Made by a program: the position numbers and the translations under genes. The notes under the pieces were generated by a model. The model was given only the letters and a program-made list of their open reading frames with translations, was not told the DNA's origin and ran no database searches. A stretch of 64,000 nt of DNA, taken from assembly GCF_027595985.1 (NCBI RefSeq), contig NC_073303.1, positions 378,130,034-378,194,033 of the forward strand, in the 5' to 3' direction. Position 1 is the first letter of the stretch; every line of letters starts with the position of its first letter. This DNA is from Sorex araneus. Taxonomy: Eukaryota; Chordata; Mammalia; Eulipotyphla; Soricidae. Positions 11,578 to 22,330 of the stretch are shown here, piece by piece.

Positions 11578-11787
11578 TAGTATAATATATCATAGTACAT
11601 TGAAGCATATAAAAGAATAGTAGAGTATAACACTATATTCTATAGGATAGATTAGAATAAGATACAACTATAGTAAAGTATAAAGTAGCATAGAATGACT
11701 TGGCATAACATAGCATACCATACCATACCATACCATGCATGGCCATACCATACCATACCAGACCATACCAGACCATACCAGACCATT
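11578..11787 (+). repeat. Degenerate pentanucleotide array with a conserved phase
   Basis: Read in 5-mers from 11578, nearly every unit is of the form NNNTA, NNATA or NNNNA: TAGTA, TATCA, GAGTA, CTATA, GCATA and so on. It resolves on the right into clean CCATA and then alternating CCATA/CCAGA. The reading phase holds for 42 units with no indel I could find. This fits an old pentamer satellite that decayed on the left and stayed homogenised on the right. Confidence 0.8.
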
Positions 11788-11880
11788 ATCATAGAATCTT
11801 GCACTATTTCTGGCCATCCTTAAGTTCCAAGTTTTGGTTAGCAGCAGGCATGAGGGTAACAGCTGTGTTCTCTTACATTC

Positions 11881-12385
11881 ATGCTACATGTCAAAAGTAT
11901 TTGTTTCTCTTTCTGTAAAAATTACCATAAAATCAGAAACTTAAGACAACATATCATTATCATCTTATACTTGTGGACATCGGGCGTCCAAAATGGCCTT
12001 CAGTGGGTTAAAGGAAAGGTGTTAGGAGGACTTTGTTCTTCCTGGCATTTCTGGGAAGAATCAGCCTCTTTAGCTCGTGTAGCTTCTGAAAACTGCACCT
12101 TTTCCGTGGTCGGTGTCCACTTTGTAAACTTTCACTACCAGGGCATGGACTTAAGTCTGGAACTGATTTCTCTGTTTTCCCTCCCAATTCCCTTTTTGAG
12201 GCCCCTAGTTGTTACATCCATTCCATCAGCTCATTTGTCTAGAGTAAGATTGACAGGTCAGCAGTATTCATCTACCTGCAATTTTTAAAATTTCCCTTCC
12301 TTGCAAATGACACTGTTGCTGTGTTCCAGGATCAGGGCATTGACATCTTTGGTGGTCATTCACGAGCTGCCACACGCAGCGGCAC
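11881..12385 (+). mobile_element. MLT1-like MaLR LTR remnant
   Basis: CTGTAAAAATTACCATAAAA, ACTTAAGACAACATATCATT, ATCTTATACTTGTGGACATC and a right end GACATCTTTGGTGGTCATTC follow the order of the mammalian MLT1 LTR family as I know it. It is heavily diverged, consistent with an ancient insertion. The open frame across it is not a gene. Confidence 0.65.
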
Positions 12386-13590
12386 TATCAGGACACAGCA
12401 AAGACCCTCCTAGTGGCTTTACACACTGAGTTTACTGGATACAGTAAGAGTGGGAAGTAGATAGAGCCAGAGGAGTTGTCATTGTGGTCTAAAATTTCAG
12501 AGGAATATAAATGATGCGCACTGACAATCTTGAACAACTCTGAGAAACTATTAGAATTGGAATTATGGGGAAGGGACAGAGAAATGAAGGGGCTTGGGGG
12601 AGAAGATGAACTGGGGTGGTGTGGGTCACTGTGCAAAGCACAGCTGGGGGCAGTTAGAGGTTCTCATCAGAGCCCCAAGACTTGAGCTGACCAGGAAGGT
12701 TGGTGGACGGCCCCTCTCCCAAACCTCCTCTTTTGGCTTCCCAGCAATGGTCCCTCCCCCTCCGGTAAATGTGAGCTCAGTACAATACCCGAAGATGGTA
12801 GAGAGAATGGGGCCCCAGCCAAAAGGACTTAACATCCGGTCTTACCTTGTTCTTATTTTGTACAAATGTATTATAGACATTCCCCCCCCTAAGCTGTTTA
12901 TTTTTTGCTCCTTACAGTATATAACATTGATGCTGCTTGCAATAAATGAACTGTCTCTCCAGAGTGCTCCAACACATTTTCAGCTTTCATGAGATGGTTG
13001 TATGTTTATTCTAGATGTTTCTGATGTGCGGCCCGAGAGGTCTGCTTGCCAGGTGGTGGTACCTGTGAATGATACAGATTCTTAAACAATGACAACTGGG
13101 GTGTGGGGGGCAGGGGGTCCACAGTGAAGGCATCAAGGTTTATCATGAAAGAGGATACTGACTACTGCTCAAAAAGAAATTTGAGCACTCATCAGTGAAG
13201 AATCCTGGCCGGCGGGCACCACAACACCGGAGAGTCTCCGGACTCCAAACTGAGCCGGTAACACCGGGGCGCCCCAGATGGAGCAGGTGCAGTCTCCCCG
13301 CCTTCTCCAGATGGAATCCCAGCGACCGTGAGCTTCTACACACATGGCTCTGGTATGTGGGGACCAGGACTATTTCTCCCTGACCTTTCCAGATAGACAA
13401 AACCCCGCTCAGACTGCATCCTCCCCCTCTCCGGGGAAGAGAAGAATGATCGTCAGTGGTAAGAGGCAGCTGCAGGAGCAACACCTAGAGCAGGCTTCAT
13501 GAGCAGGAGATGACCCTCTGGCTCCTCTCGTGGTTCTGGGTGCTCTGCGGGATCAGAGAAATTTCCCTAGTACTGAACTGCAGTGATGAT
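12386..13590. other. Single-copy stretch with GC-richer centre
   Basis: No gene recognised. 13195-13320 is locally CpG-containing (GGCCGGCGGGC, CACCGGGGCGCC) but too short for an island. AATAAATG near 12940 is a lone poly(A)-like motif. Confidence 0.4.
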
Positions 13591-13609
13591 CCCTGACAGT
13601 GTATTCTTT

Positions 13610-13781
13610 TTTTTTTTTTGCTTTTTGGGTCCCACCCGGCAATGCTCAGGGGTTACTCCTGGCTCTGCACTCAGGAATTACTCCTGGCGGTGCTCGGGGG
13701 ACCATATGGGATGCTGGGAATCGAACCCGGGTTGGCCGCGTGCAAGGCAAATGCCCTACCCGCTGTGCTATCTCTCCAGCC
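13610..13781 (-). mobile_element. Young A-tailed SINE
   Basis: Reads on minus from GGGGCTGGAGAGATAGCACA to GCCGGGTGGGACCCAAAAA and an A tail. A perfect 19-bp TSD, CCCTGACAGTGTATTCTTT, lies at 13591-13609 and 13782-13800. The exact TSD and intact A and B boxes mark a recent insertion. Confidence 0.97.
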
Positions 13782-13800
13782 CCCTGACAGTGTATTCTTT

Positions 13801-14220
13801 GGTCTGAACTCTTGCACACGGTTTACAGTTGCTGCTGTTTGGCAGTTGACGTGGCATCCCAGGTCAAATAACGTGAGCAGTGACTGGAGATTGTTATCAC
13901 ATGTACTCAAAAACATATATTCAGGACACGCGCAGAGATCTCGGACCCGAGCAACTTGCAGCGGAGATGGCCCAGGACTTTGCAGTGGGCCTTCTCTGCA
14001 GGGCCGCTCCAGGTGGGGGCAGGTGCCTCCCACCACCTGCCCTCTAAGAGCGCCAGTGGTTGCCATTTTCTAGAAGCCGCAAGAAGCACCAGCTCCCACG
14101 TGGCCACAATCCAAAGACACACACACAGGAATCTCAAACACTGCGGCAGCAATTTCTTCAGACCCTAATTATTAGAATCTTAGAATTCCTAAAGCACGCG
14201 GCCGCTTTTGTGGCCACATG
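13801..14220. other. Single-copy spacer
   Basis: Moderately GC-rich sequence between a SINE and an L1 end. A NotI-type GCGGCCGC occurs at about 14198. No gene seen. Confidence 0.4.
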
Positions 14221-14530
14221 ACATCATATCATATCCATAACAAGCAATACAAAACACATTGTCTAGCAATTGTATTTTCAGCAGATATAAGGGGAGGTAG
14301 GACTGGTCCCAAAATATTGAAGGTAACTAAAGTAGAGAAAGGATACCTTGCAAATTGTCTGTCACACAGGCAGGGAAGGTATGGAAAATGGGGGAGGAGG
14401 GAGTACTGGGGATTTTGGTGGTGGAAAATGTGCACTGGTGGGGGGATGGGTGTTGGATGATCCTGTGATCGAAGTTCAAACATGAAATTTTTGTTACTGT
14501 ATCTCACAGTGAATTAATAAAAAAAAATTG
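14221..14530 (+). mobile_element. L1 3' end, older subfamily
   Basis: GCAATACAAAACACATTGTC and GATATAAGGGGAGGTAGG precede a G-rich tract. Then comes GGTGGTGGAAAATGTGCACTGG, shared with the L1 at 45043, and an end CAGTGAATTAATAAAAAAAAA. Only the 3' UTR is present, so the copy is severely 5'-truncated. Confidence 0.8.
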
Positions 14531-14965
14531 AGAAATATTTTAGACCATGGATTTATGCAGTCACTCCTACCTTATTTTAAAGTACACTTACTCTGCTGCT
14601 TATGTTATATAAAATGTGCCAAGTCTTAAATACAACCTGGCTAGCAGATGATCAGTAAATCACTTTTTCTATTACCTTGTATTTAGCAGACACTAAGACA
14701 CTTAATACTATAGATTTATAATAAAACCATCACAGATATGGTCCCTGATTTAAAAGGACGAGGTACATAAAGAATTAGAACAGGGCTTCTCTACAGTATG
14801 TATATAGTATGCATTATAGGCTCAAGTCTCCCAAATTGCTCAGAGAGACTTTGTCAAAGGTTCTCAAAGCTAGCTTTTCTCTCTACATGTCACCTTGGTA
14901 CGTGGACTGAGGGCTGGTGGTTTTCAGGGGAGACTGTTACTATTACTTAAAGCATGTAGATTGGC
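14531..14965. other. Single-copy AT-rich spacer
   Basis: Nothing recognised. Confidence 0.4.
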
Positions 14966-15106
14966 AGGGACAGACAGACAGCAAGACGCCTGCCTTGCAC
15001 GCACATGGTCTTGGTTTAATCACAGCACAGCCTGCAATGAGAATGAGTTGGGCTCCTGATCTTCTGAGCACTGACGGAAGGCTCCCCATACCTTAAAAAA
15101 ATAAAA
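14966..15106 (+). mobile_element. Old A-tailed SINE remnant
   Basis: CGCCTGCCTTGCACGCACATGG and TCTGAGCACTGACGGAAGGC followed by an A-rich tail match the SINE body at low identity. The B box is not recognisable. Confidence 0.55.
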
Positions 15107-15389
15107 TGGAGAGTACAGATGACTTAGGATTAGAATTCTCTCCAGAACCTGTCAATTTTACCATAGAAATTTAAAGCAGGGCAAATATGTAGAGGCATGA
15201 TTTTGCCCTAAGAAATTCTCCTCCCTTTGATGGGAGACCCTCTTCTGACACCTCACCCCACAGACCCCTCTTCCACTCCATAGACAGGATCTAAGCACCT
15301 CTGATTTGTCCGCTGCCCTTTAAAATTCACAATCATGTACATGCGATGGGCAAATGTTTTGCGTTGGGCACTTTTCCCTATGAGTCTTG

Positions 15390-15690
15390 TTGCCAGTGGG
15401 AAACTCGGCCCTAATCCGTGGGAAAGAGACCTTTCCCGGGGTCGCTTCTGTGCAGCCAGGGGAGATGCTGCAGCCCCGAGCGGGAAATTCCCAGCTTCCC
15501 TCTCCCTCCAGGCCCCGCCAGGGAACAGCCTGGAGAATCTGGGGCTGAAGAGAAGCTGCCCTGGACAGTTTCAGTCACACACGCTCCGGGCCTAGCAGCC
15601 CCACTCGGCAGCCGCAGCGTCCACTTCTGCACGGGCGCAGGAGATGGTCCCGCCACCCAGTTTCGGGGGTAGGGGAGCTGCGGTCTCAGG
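15390..15690. promoter_or_regulatory. GC-rich, CpG-containing block with a kappa-B-like site
   Basis: Local GC and CpG content rise sharply against AT-rich neighbours; I count roughly 17 CpG in 300 bp. GGGAAATTCCC at 15482-15492 is a perfect palindrome matching the NF-kappa-B consensus. No TATA box, splice donor or convincing coding frame anchors it to a gene, so promoter or enhancer function is inference only. Confidence 0.35.
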
Positions 15691-17029
15691 CTGCAGGGAG
15701 GAACTGCTCTTTGCAGGAGAGAAAAAGTAAGCAGTCCAATGCTTTCCCGAAGTTTTCATTGAGATTCTGCGGTTTACAAAGCTGTGGAAATGGAAGCAGC
15801 GGGTCTAATCAATATATTCCAGACCCTCGGCCCCAGAGCCCTGCACACATTCTTCCCCATGGCACAGGGGTCAGTCCTAAATCATTCCCAGGCCTTTGGG
15901 CTCCAGTTGGCCTTTCTTCCAAGAAAAGGGTTTTAGAAGACGAGTAGGGAAGTAAAACCAGTTTATTGGGAAATAAAGGGAGGGAAGGAGAGGGGGGATT
16001 TAAACCCCTGCTCGAGAGAGGGAAGCGTCTCCAGAGTGGCCAGCGCCAGAGTGGATGGTGGGGCAGGTCCAGGCTGGACGCAGGCACCAGCTTTGCCACC
16101 TGCTGTTTGCACGGCAGGAGCTCAGGGGCCTTTCTCTGCCAGGCCAGTCCTGGCGGGCCAGTCCTGCGGCCATGGTCACTCCTGGTGCCTCTCACCCAGC
16201 GACCCAGACTCCATCAGTCCATGCTTGGGTCTGGGATTCTGCCTCTCTGCTGCTCCAGGCCCCTCAGCGGGTCTTTCATGCCAAGGAACGTCATACACGT
16301 GAACTGATTTAGGTTTTAGATGCTTTTTCCCAAAAATACATTATCAGGGTCCTTCGACTGTCCTGCCTGCAACTACCTGATGTTGGTATTTTTGCTTATA
16401 AACCCTGAGAGAAAGCCAGAGGCCCCGCACTAAGCATGGGATGAACAGCATAGAATCTTCTAGACCATGGTATGCTTTAAAACAAGCAAAGATTCCTGAT
16501 TGATTTTGATGAATAAGAGCTGAACCAATAAGCACTTTCTTGGCTATTTTTACTTCACCCAGTGACTGAACGCCTGAAATACAGAAAGCAAGGATCAATT
16601 TCATAAGTGTAGGAAAAGACAATTAAAAAACTACTGTCCTACCTAAGAGGGGGAAAAAAGAACAAAACAGAGCATTGAAAGAGCTGAATTATTGATGCTA
16701 AAAATAAGGACTTTAGAAAATCGTCATGTGCGAGACCCAGGTGCTGGGATGAATGGCGGAGCCCTGAGGAAGGTTCTCCCTGTGCCGTGAGATTATCCCT
16801 GGAAGGCCCCTGGGGAGCTGCTGCAGACGCGGGGGAGAGGATTATGCCGGTGGGTGTGAGGCACAGGGCCAAGGACAGCCCCGGAAAGGAGTTCTAAACC
16901 ACACGTCGGGCTAAGCCCCTTATCAGCTTTTCTTTGATGAGAGCTATAAGTGGTAATGCATTTAGACTTTCTGTTGTTTGTTTTTAATCATAATAGTTGC
17001 AAATATTGGGGGGGAGGTGGGATCCGGAG
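15691..17029. other. Single-copy stretch
   Basis: No repeat or exon recognised with confidence. TTTATTGGGAAATAAAGG near 15961 could be the poly(A) region of a reversed LTR, but no partner copy confirms it. Confidence 0.35.
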
Positions 17030-17490
17030 CTTATCATGCTGAGTGAGAGGAATCAGAGGGATATAAAGAAACTTAGTTGGGAAATAAATGATGCCCACAG
17101 GCAGGAGAACTTCCTTAGGAGGAATCTTGCCACTGCAAGGAGGGAGGGTGGGTGGGCCAGGGGAGAGACCACTATGATAATGACACAATGACAGAGGGAA
17201 ATGGCCACTCTGGACGAGGACTAGGTGCTGGCATGAAATAAAGTGCTGTGCATGATACCCTCTCAGGGACAGCATTGCAAAGCACAGTGCCTAAAAGTAG
17301 AGGGGAGGGAAAAAAGAAAAAGAAAAAAAGGCAGTCAGGGCGGGGGGGGTTTGGGGGAGGCATGGGGCATAGAGGCAGGTGCTGGGGCTGTCGAGGGGAG
17401 TCTGGAGGGAAGCAGCACCCTGTTATTCAATCATTAATATTGTATATCTGTAATTCGTGATGATTCCATTAAACAGGGAGAGAAGAAAAG
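17030..17490 (+). mobile_element. L1-related 3' end, diverged
   Basis: TCATGCTGAGTGAGAGGAATCA matches the L1 ORF2 end also seen at 45830 (TCATGCTGAGTGAAATGAGTC). It is followed by G-rich 3' UTR-like sequence and an end ATTCCATTAAACAGGG. Strongly diverged. Confidence 0.5.
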
Positions 17491-17512
17491 AAAACATTGG
17501 GGGAAGAAAACT

Positions 17513-17582
17513 CAGTAACCATTGGCGTGAGCTTTCAGTAACCATTGGCGTGAGCTTTCAGTAACCACTGGCGTGAGCTTTC
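17513..17582 (+). repeat. 23-bp tandem repeat, three units
   Basis: Units begin CAGTAACCATTGGCGTGAGC at 17513 and 17536, and 17559 has one C change. The near-identity indicates recent slippage or duplication. Confidence 0.95.
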
Positions 17583-17990
17583 ATTCTCATGATGGAACCG
17601 TGGACTTTTCCCAGTGGAGGGGTTGTTCACACTCGGATGAAATCCCAACTCAGGTCTCCCTGTCCTGTGCTGATATAGCAGAAGGAGACCAAAGTCGTTC
17701 GAAACTCTGTTTTTGTGACCGGAGTGTTGACGGGAGCCCAGATCCCTTTTCCTCTCAGAGGGAATGGCTTCTCCTCTCAAGCGGTCACTGGGAGATTGAG
17801 ATGGGAAATCAGGACGTGTTTGAAGAGCACTTCTCTTCTGAGGACTAAAAAAAGTGCTTATGAGCCCTCGTGGGCACTTATAGTGCCTGTTTCACCTGGG
17901 AACAGTGATGGGTTGGATGAAGTTGGGGCTGTTTTTCAAGCACCCCGACAGTTTACAGACACCCAATCCTGCTCCCAACTTCTGCTGTAA
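17583..17990. other. Single-copy spacer
   Basis: Nothing recognised beyond short chance frames. Confidence 0.4.
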
Positions 17991-17994
17991 CTAC

Positions 17995-18290
17995 TCACTG
18001 CGAGTTGATTAACTTACACAGCACACGTGCATCGGCCGGCAGTTCTGCAGGTCCGTAGTCTGAGATGAAGTTCCCAAGGTGAAAATCAAGGTGTTTGTGG
18101 GAGTCTGTCTTGAAGGACCCAGGAAGCTGTTTCCTTCGCTTTTCCTGCTCCTGTAACCTGCCCCGACTCTAGCCTGTGGACCCGGTATGAGCGCCTCACT
18201 CCCAAGACTGAGGGTGTCTCGTGGACTGAGACTAATGGCTCCTTCCCCAGGATAGATTGTTCTAGAAGCTCAGATTGTCTGCCGCCATGT
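17995..18290 (+). mobile_element. MLT1-like LTR fragment
   Basis: GCCGGCAGTTCTGCAGGTCC, GTCTGAGATGAAGTTCCC and AAAATCAAGGTGTTTGTGGG follow the internal order of MLT1-type LTRs as I know them. Ends are missing. Confidence 0.5.
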
Positions 18291-18434
18291 GCTACCTACA
18301 ATTTCTGCAGACAAGCACACAGCCTCCTGGCACAGCCTCCTCCCGGTTCTGGGGTCTCACATAGACAGTTTTCACAGTCCCTCCTTCTGCCAGTGCACTC
18401 TGAATCCACACCATCCCTCCACACGCCATCTGCA

Positions 18435-18436
<2 letters not shown>

Positions 18437-18500
<64 letters not shown>
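18437..18500 (+). repeat. (CT)n microsatellite
   Basis: About 32 uninterrupted CT units followed by a C-rich tract. Gives an Arg-Glu or Ser-Leu dipeptide frame that is not a gene. Confidence 0.98.
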
Positions 18501-18501
<1 letters not shown>

Positions 18502-18596
18502 CCCCTCCCTCCCATTCCCCCTGCCCTCTTTATGTAACACAAAAATAAATTTCTTTTACCATTGACTGAAAAAGGAGAGATTTATATTCAAAAGCT

Positions 18597-18772
18597 GATG
18601 GGGTTGCAGAGCTATTACAGGGAAGGCACTTGCCTTGCTTGCAACTCTCTGGGTTCCATCCATATGGTCCTTTGAGTCTGCCAGGTGTGACCCCTGAGCA
18701 CAGAGCCAGGAGGAAACCCTATTTATAGGTGGGTGTGGCCCCCTCCAAACAAACAAACAAACAAACAAAAGT
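18597..18772 (+). mobile_element. Old A-tailed SINE with (AAAC)n tail
   Basis: GGCACTTGCCTTGCTTGC, CCTGAGCACAGAGCCAGGAG and GGTGGGTGTGGCCCCCTCC precede a tail of CAAA units. A deletion removes part of the centre. Confidence 0.8.
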
Positions 18773-18789
18773 GAAAGAAAAAATCTTGA

Positions 18790-18866
18790 TTCAAGGCAGA
18801 CTTAGATTTCAGACTTGGGCCTCCTGTACAGGCAAGCATTCTCCCGCTGTACCCTCTGGCCCAGGT
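18790..18866 (-). mobile_element. SINE head remnant, antisense
   Basis: The plus sequence TACAGGCAAGCATTCTCCCG and TGTACCCTCTGGCCC is the complement of the SINE left arm (GGGCC..ACAG..GGG..TGCCT). Only the head remains. Confidence 0.5.
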
Positions 18867-20418
18867 GTAGTCATTTTTATCAAGCCAAGACTGTTATTTT
18901 GACGACAGCTGTTCACTATATAAGAAGTTAAAAAAAATTTAAATACCTTTACTTGATCGATTTATTCAAATGATTTCTCTAAAATCTTTATGAAACATTA
19001 CATGGATACTGAAAAAAATATTAAAATAGTGTAACTTTGGATAATCTTAATATTTTGATAGCAAGCAAATTATTTAGTAAGAGTCTGTAACTATTAAATT
19101 AGCTTTTGCCCTATAAAAATTGTAAATAAAATATAAAAATATTTTAAGTGTCAGCCTACATATTTTTACATTGCTTTAAACCTTTGTTTATACTGAAGTG
19201 ATGCCTATTTTAAGCATATGAATTATCTTGTAAAAACCATTCATGTGGAAAGCAGAATAAATGGTGCCATTTTTCCATCTACGAGCACATTGCTCTAAAT
19301 CAGATCACTTAATTACAGACACATCAGTTTACTAAATTGCAAAGTGAAGACTTTGGAGTGCAATTCTGTGTTACATTCTCATTCTAAATCAATGCTTTTG
19401 AACAGAACTGTTCAAAGCGTGACCATGTGATAATGATATGTCAATTTTAATGAAAATGTTAAGGAAAATGATTGCTATGGCTCTGAGTCAAAACAATCAC
19501 TAACATTAAATTCTCTGAGAGATCCTAATGGCAGTTAAACATGGTTAACACTGTTTTACCAAGAAACTTCAATTTGGATTTTCAGAATCTGGTGAAACTT
19601 TTTTAAATGAGTGAATAAGTAAATGCTTGCTTCATCTTTCTCTCACTGGCATTTCTTATTCCCCTTAAGTTTCAGTCTATTTATTTTATCTCTTCAAGCT
19701 CCTCAGCCCCTTGTCTATTCCGGTGCTCCTCATTTTAGTACCAGAGGCTCTTTCCCATCCTAAATTGGATCTTGGCACAGCCAGAGACTGTCTTTCCCAG
19801 CCACCCGCTGCCCAGGCTATGAATGCTGGAGGTAGAATCTTGCTTGCAAACTAGCAGATTGACCTGATAAATGCTAGAGAAAAAACAGAATCAAAGATAA
19901 GAGAGATTCCTAAGCCAGAGACAAAGGCCTTCGACCCTCATTCAACAGCACTATCCAGAGATAATGGATTTCCAGGACTGTCATAACAAACAAACAATTT
20001 GACAACCTATAGAAGTATCGTTGCAGGAAAGTCTTAGATGCTGAGGTTAGCAAGGGCATCTAGTTCTGCCGTGTTCCTCGTTGGCTTGTCAAGGCATCTT
20101 CTTCCTTGCTATTTCTGCACATGGTCTTCCCTGGTGAAGGGACCGTGACCCTTAACGGGGCTCCTGTTAGTGACCTCGCCAACTTCGTTCTTCCTCCGAG
20201 TCGCCTGCATCCACACACCATAGAGGAACTGGGCTCTGGTGCATGAATCAGGGATCAGGCAAGGGACACAGTTCAGCCTCTTATACCAAAGTTGACGTGA
20301 CTTCTTGCTCCAGTGCCCACAGAGGAAATGAAGATGCTCAAAGGACATCTACTCACAATGTGGACTATGCAAGGGACAAGAGCCTCGAGGCCAGAGAGAT
20401 CTTTCAATCTCTCGCAGG
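18867..20418. other. AT-rich single-copy block, possible conserved non-coding sequence
   Basis: About 1.5 kb almost free of lineage-specific repeats. 19060-19560 is dense in AT-rich homeodomain- and MADS-type motifs. Conservation cannot be judged from one genome. Confidence 0.35.
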
Positions 20419-20757
20419 TGGAGATACTTAGCACAGCTGGTAGGGCGCGAGCCTCGCATGGCCTGGCCTCAACCCCCACAGCGCCAGATGGCCCCCAAGC
20501 CCTCCATGAGAGATCCCAGAGTGGAGAGCAGGAGAAAACCTGCACCCACCTGGGCGTGGCCCCCAAACCACACTGGGCTAGAGCAGGTAGGGTGCAGCCA
20601 CAGAACAGCACATGGGGTGCAGCCATTGTACAGCAGGTAGGGCACGAGTACTGTGATTCCTGGGTCCCTCTATCATAACCCAAGCACGGCAGGAGAGATT
20701 CCTGAGTGAAGAGCCGGGAGTAACCCCTGAGCACTGCTGGGTGTGCCCCACTCCCCC
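20419..20757 (+). mobile_element. Two old SINEs in tandem
   Basis: The first runs from CTTAGCACAGCTGGTAGGGC to CTGGGCGTGGCCCCCAAAC. The second has TACAGCAGGTAGGGCACGAG, GAGTAACCCCTGAGCACTGC and GGGTGTGCCCCACTCC. Both are same-sense and diverged, and the second ends in a GA array in place of an A tail. Confidence 0.7.
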
Positions 20758-20812
20758 AGAGAGAGAGAGACAGGGAGACAGAGAGAGATAGACAGAGAGA
20801 GAGAGAAAGAGG
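20758..20812 (+). repeat. (GA)n/(GACA)n microsatellite
   Basis: Irregular GAGA and GACA units at the 3' end of a SINE, probably grown from its tail. Confidence 0.93.
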
Positions 20813-20892
20813 ACAAACATGGCAAATATATTATCTTCTTCTTTCGGAGGGAGACACTACCATCTGAAGCTATGCCTTAAATGAGCATCTCA

Positions 20893-21035
20893 AATTACTC
20901 CTGGTTTTAGGTCTTCAGGGATTATTCCTGGTGGTGCTCAGGGAATCCACCTGATACTAAGGGTTGAACCTGCATCAACCTGCATCAATGTAATACAAGG
21001 CGGGTTTCTCAATCCCCATACTATCTCTTTGACCT
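20893..21035 (-). mobile_element. Old SINE, antisense
   Basis: ATTACTCCTGG, ATTATTCCTGGTGGTGCTCA and GGGTTGAACCTGCATC on plus are the complement of the SINE body and B box. The central CTGCATCAAC motif is locally duplicated. Confidence 0.7.
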
Positions 21036-21094
21036 TGAGAGAAAAACATTTATTGTTGAATATTAGGCACTAAGTTATTTGAACTAATATATTC

Positions 21095-21095
<1 letters not shown>

Positions 21096-21130
<35 letters not shown>

Positions 21131-21550
21131 TTGTTGATCATTGATTTTCTTGAGTGGTCTCAGTAACATCTCCATTCATCCTAGTCCTGAGATTTTAGAA
21201 ACCTCTCTTTACTCGTTCTTCCCAATGGTGCCGTATTGGAGGCTCTTTCAGGGTCAGGGGAATGAGACCCATCATTGCTACTGGGGTGGGCATATGAATA
21301 CGCCACGGGGAGCTTGCCAGGCTCTCCCATGCAGGCAGGAAACTCTCAGTAGTTTGCCAGGTTCTTTGAGAGGGAGAACTAGGCTATAAGATGTGTAGGC
21401 TTCCGGGAGCTTGGTTTTATAGTCTCTGGATGTTGGCCATTGATGGGATTTCACGGTGCCAGGGGCAGTTTCTGGGTGTGACCACCTAGCTACTGGAAAA
21501 TAGGGGATCTAAACAGAAGAGGCCCAGTCCCAATTCGAGCAGGCTTGGAG
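21096..21550 (-). mobile_element. Long RTE-tailed element
   Basis: On minus it ends in (GAT)n, complementary to the ATC run at 21096-21130. Before that lies the RTE-like end (plus: TGTTGATCATTGATTTTCTTG, CAGTAACATCTCCATTC). Its longer body is shared with 33969-34545: ACTCGTTCTTCCCAATG, GGAGGCTCTTTCAGGGTCA, GGGAGCTTGGTTTTATAGTC, GGATGTTGGCCATTGATGGG and GAGCAGGCTTGGAG. It carries no tRNA head at its left end on minus. It is either a longer non-autonomous family or RTE 3' sequence. Confidence 0.8.
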
Positions 21551-21776
21551 GTTTCATATAACTAATATATTATGGTATAAATTTAAATTTCTTAGGCAGT
21601 AAAGTACAAATGAACATTTTTTCCTTCTCTTGGTCAAAATAAAATTATTTCAAAAACCTCTGAACTAAAAACTATTCAGATGAAAAGGTTGATACTGTTT
21701 ATAAAACTCTTATCTTAAAATCAGAAATATCAGATTTTTCTTGTGGGAATCAAGAAAAGTTAGAAATATTTATCTG

Positions 21777-21863
21777 GAACTGGAGCGATAGCACAGCAGG
21801 TAGGGTGTTTGCCTTGCATGAGGCCAGTCCGGGTTTCATCAGGCATGGCCCCAAAACAACAAG
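21777..21863 (+). mobile_element. Internally deleted SINE
   Basis: An intact head (ACTGGAGCGATAGCACAGC, AGGTAGGGTGTTTGCCTTGC) runs through a B box into ATCAGGCATGGCCCCAAAAC, skipping the ~90-bp centre. Confidence 0.85.
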
Positions 21864-22330
21864 AAACTTAACAAACAAGATCAGTCACAGTAATAGACTG
21901 TCAAAATTACTGGAACAGTTAATATAGGGAAATCTACAAGGAAATATTTTGAAAGTCTCATTTAAAGGAATTTAATAGTGCCATAATTTGCTGATTATTC
22001 AAACTTTAAAATTAGAATACAAAAAAAATTCAGAGAGATATATTGGGTTAATATAAACAAATGAGTAGGTAGGGCTCAAGCTCTTTAAGTTCTTTGGAGC
22101 AAATTAATAGACAAGTCATAAGAAAGGTATATGGGTATTGACTAGTTGTGAAAGGGAGACAGGGATGCTTCATGTTCTGAGTTAGTGCTGGGCAAAGGCA
22201 GAATGCTAAGTTTCAACATTCCCTTGGAACTTAATGGAAACAAAAATTTGTCGTTATCACCTCGGACAAACTGGAGAAAATTCTGGAGGTGGAAGAGGAG
22301 AAGACGCCCTGATTTAATAAACACTTCTAT
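21864..22330. other. Single-copy AT-rich spacer
   Basis: Nothing recognised. Confidence 0.4.

Noticed and set aside
11881-12288. 135-codon plus frame
   Set aside because: It lies in an MLT1-like LTR remnant.
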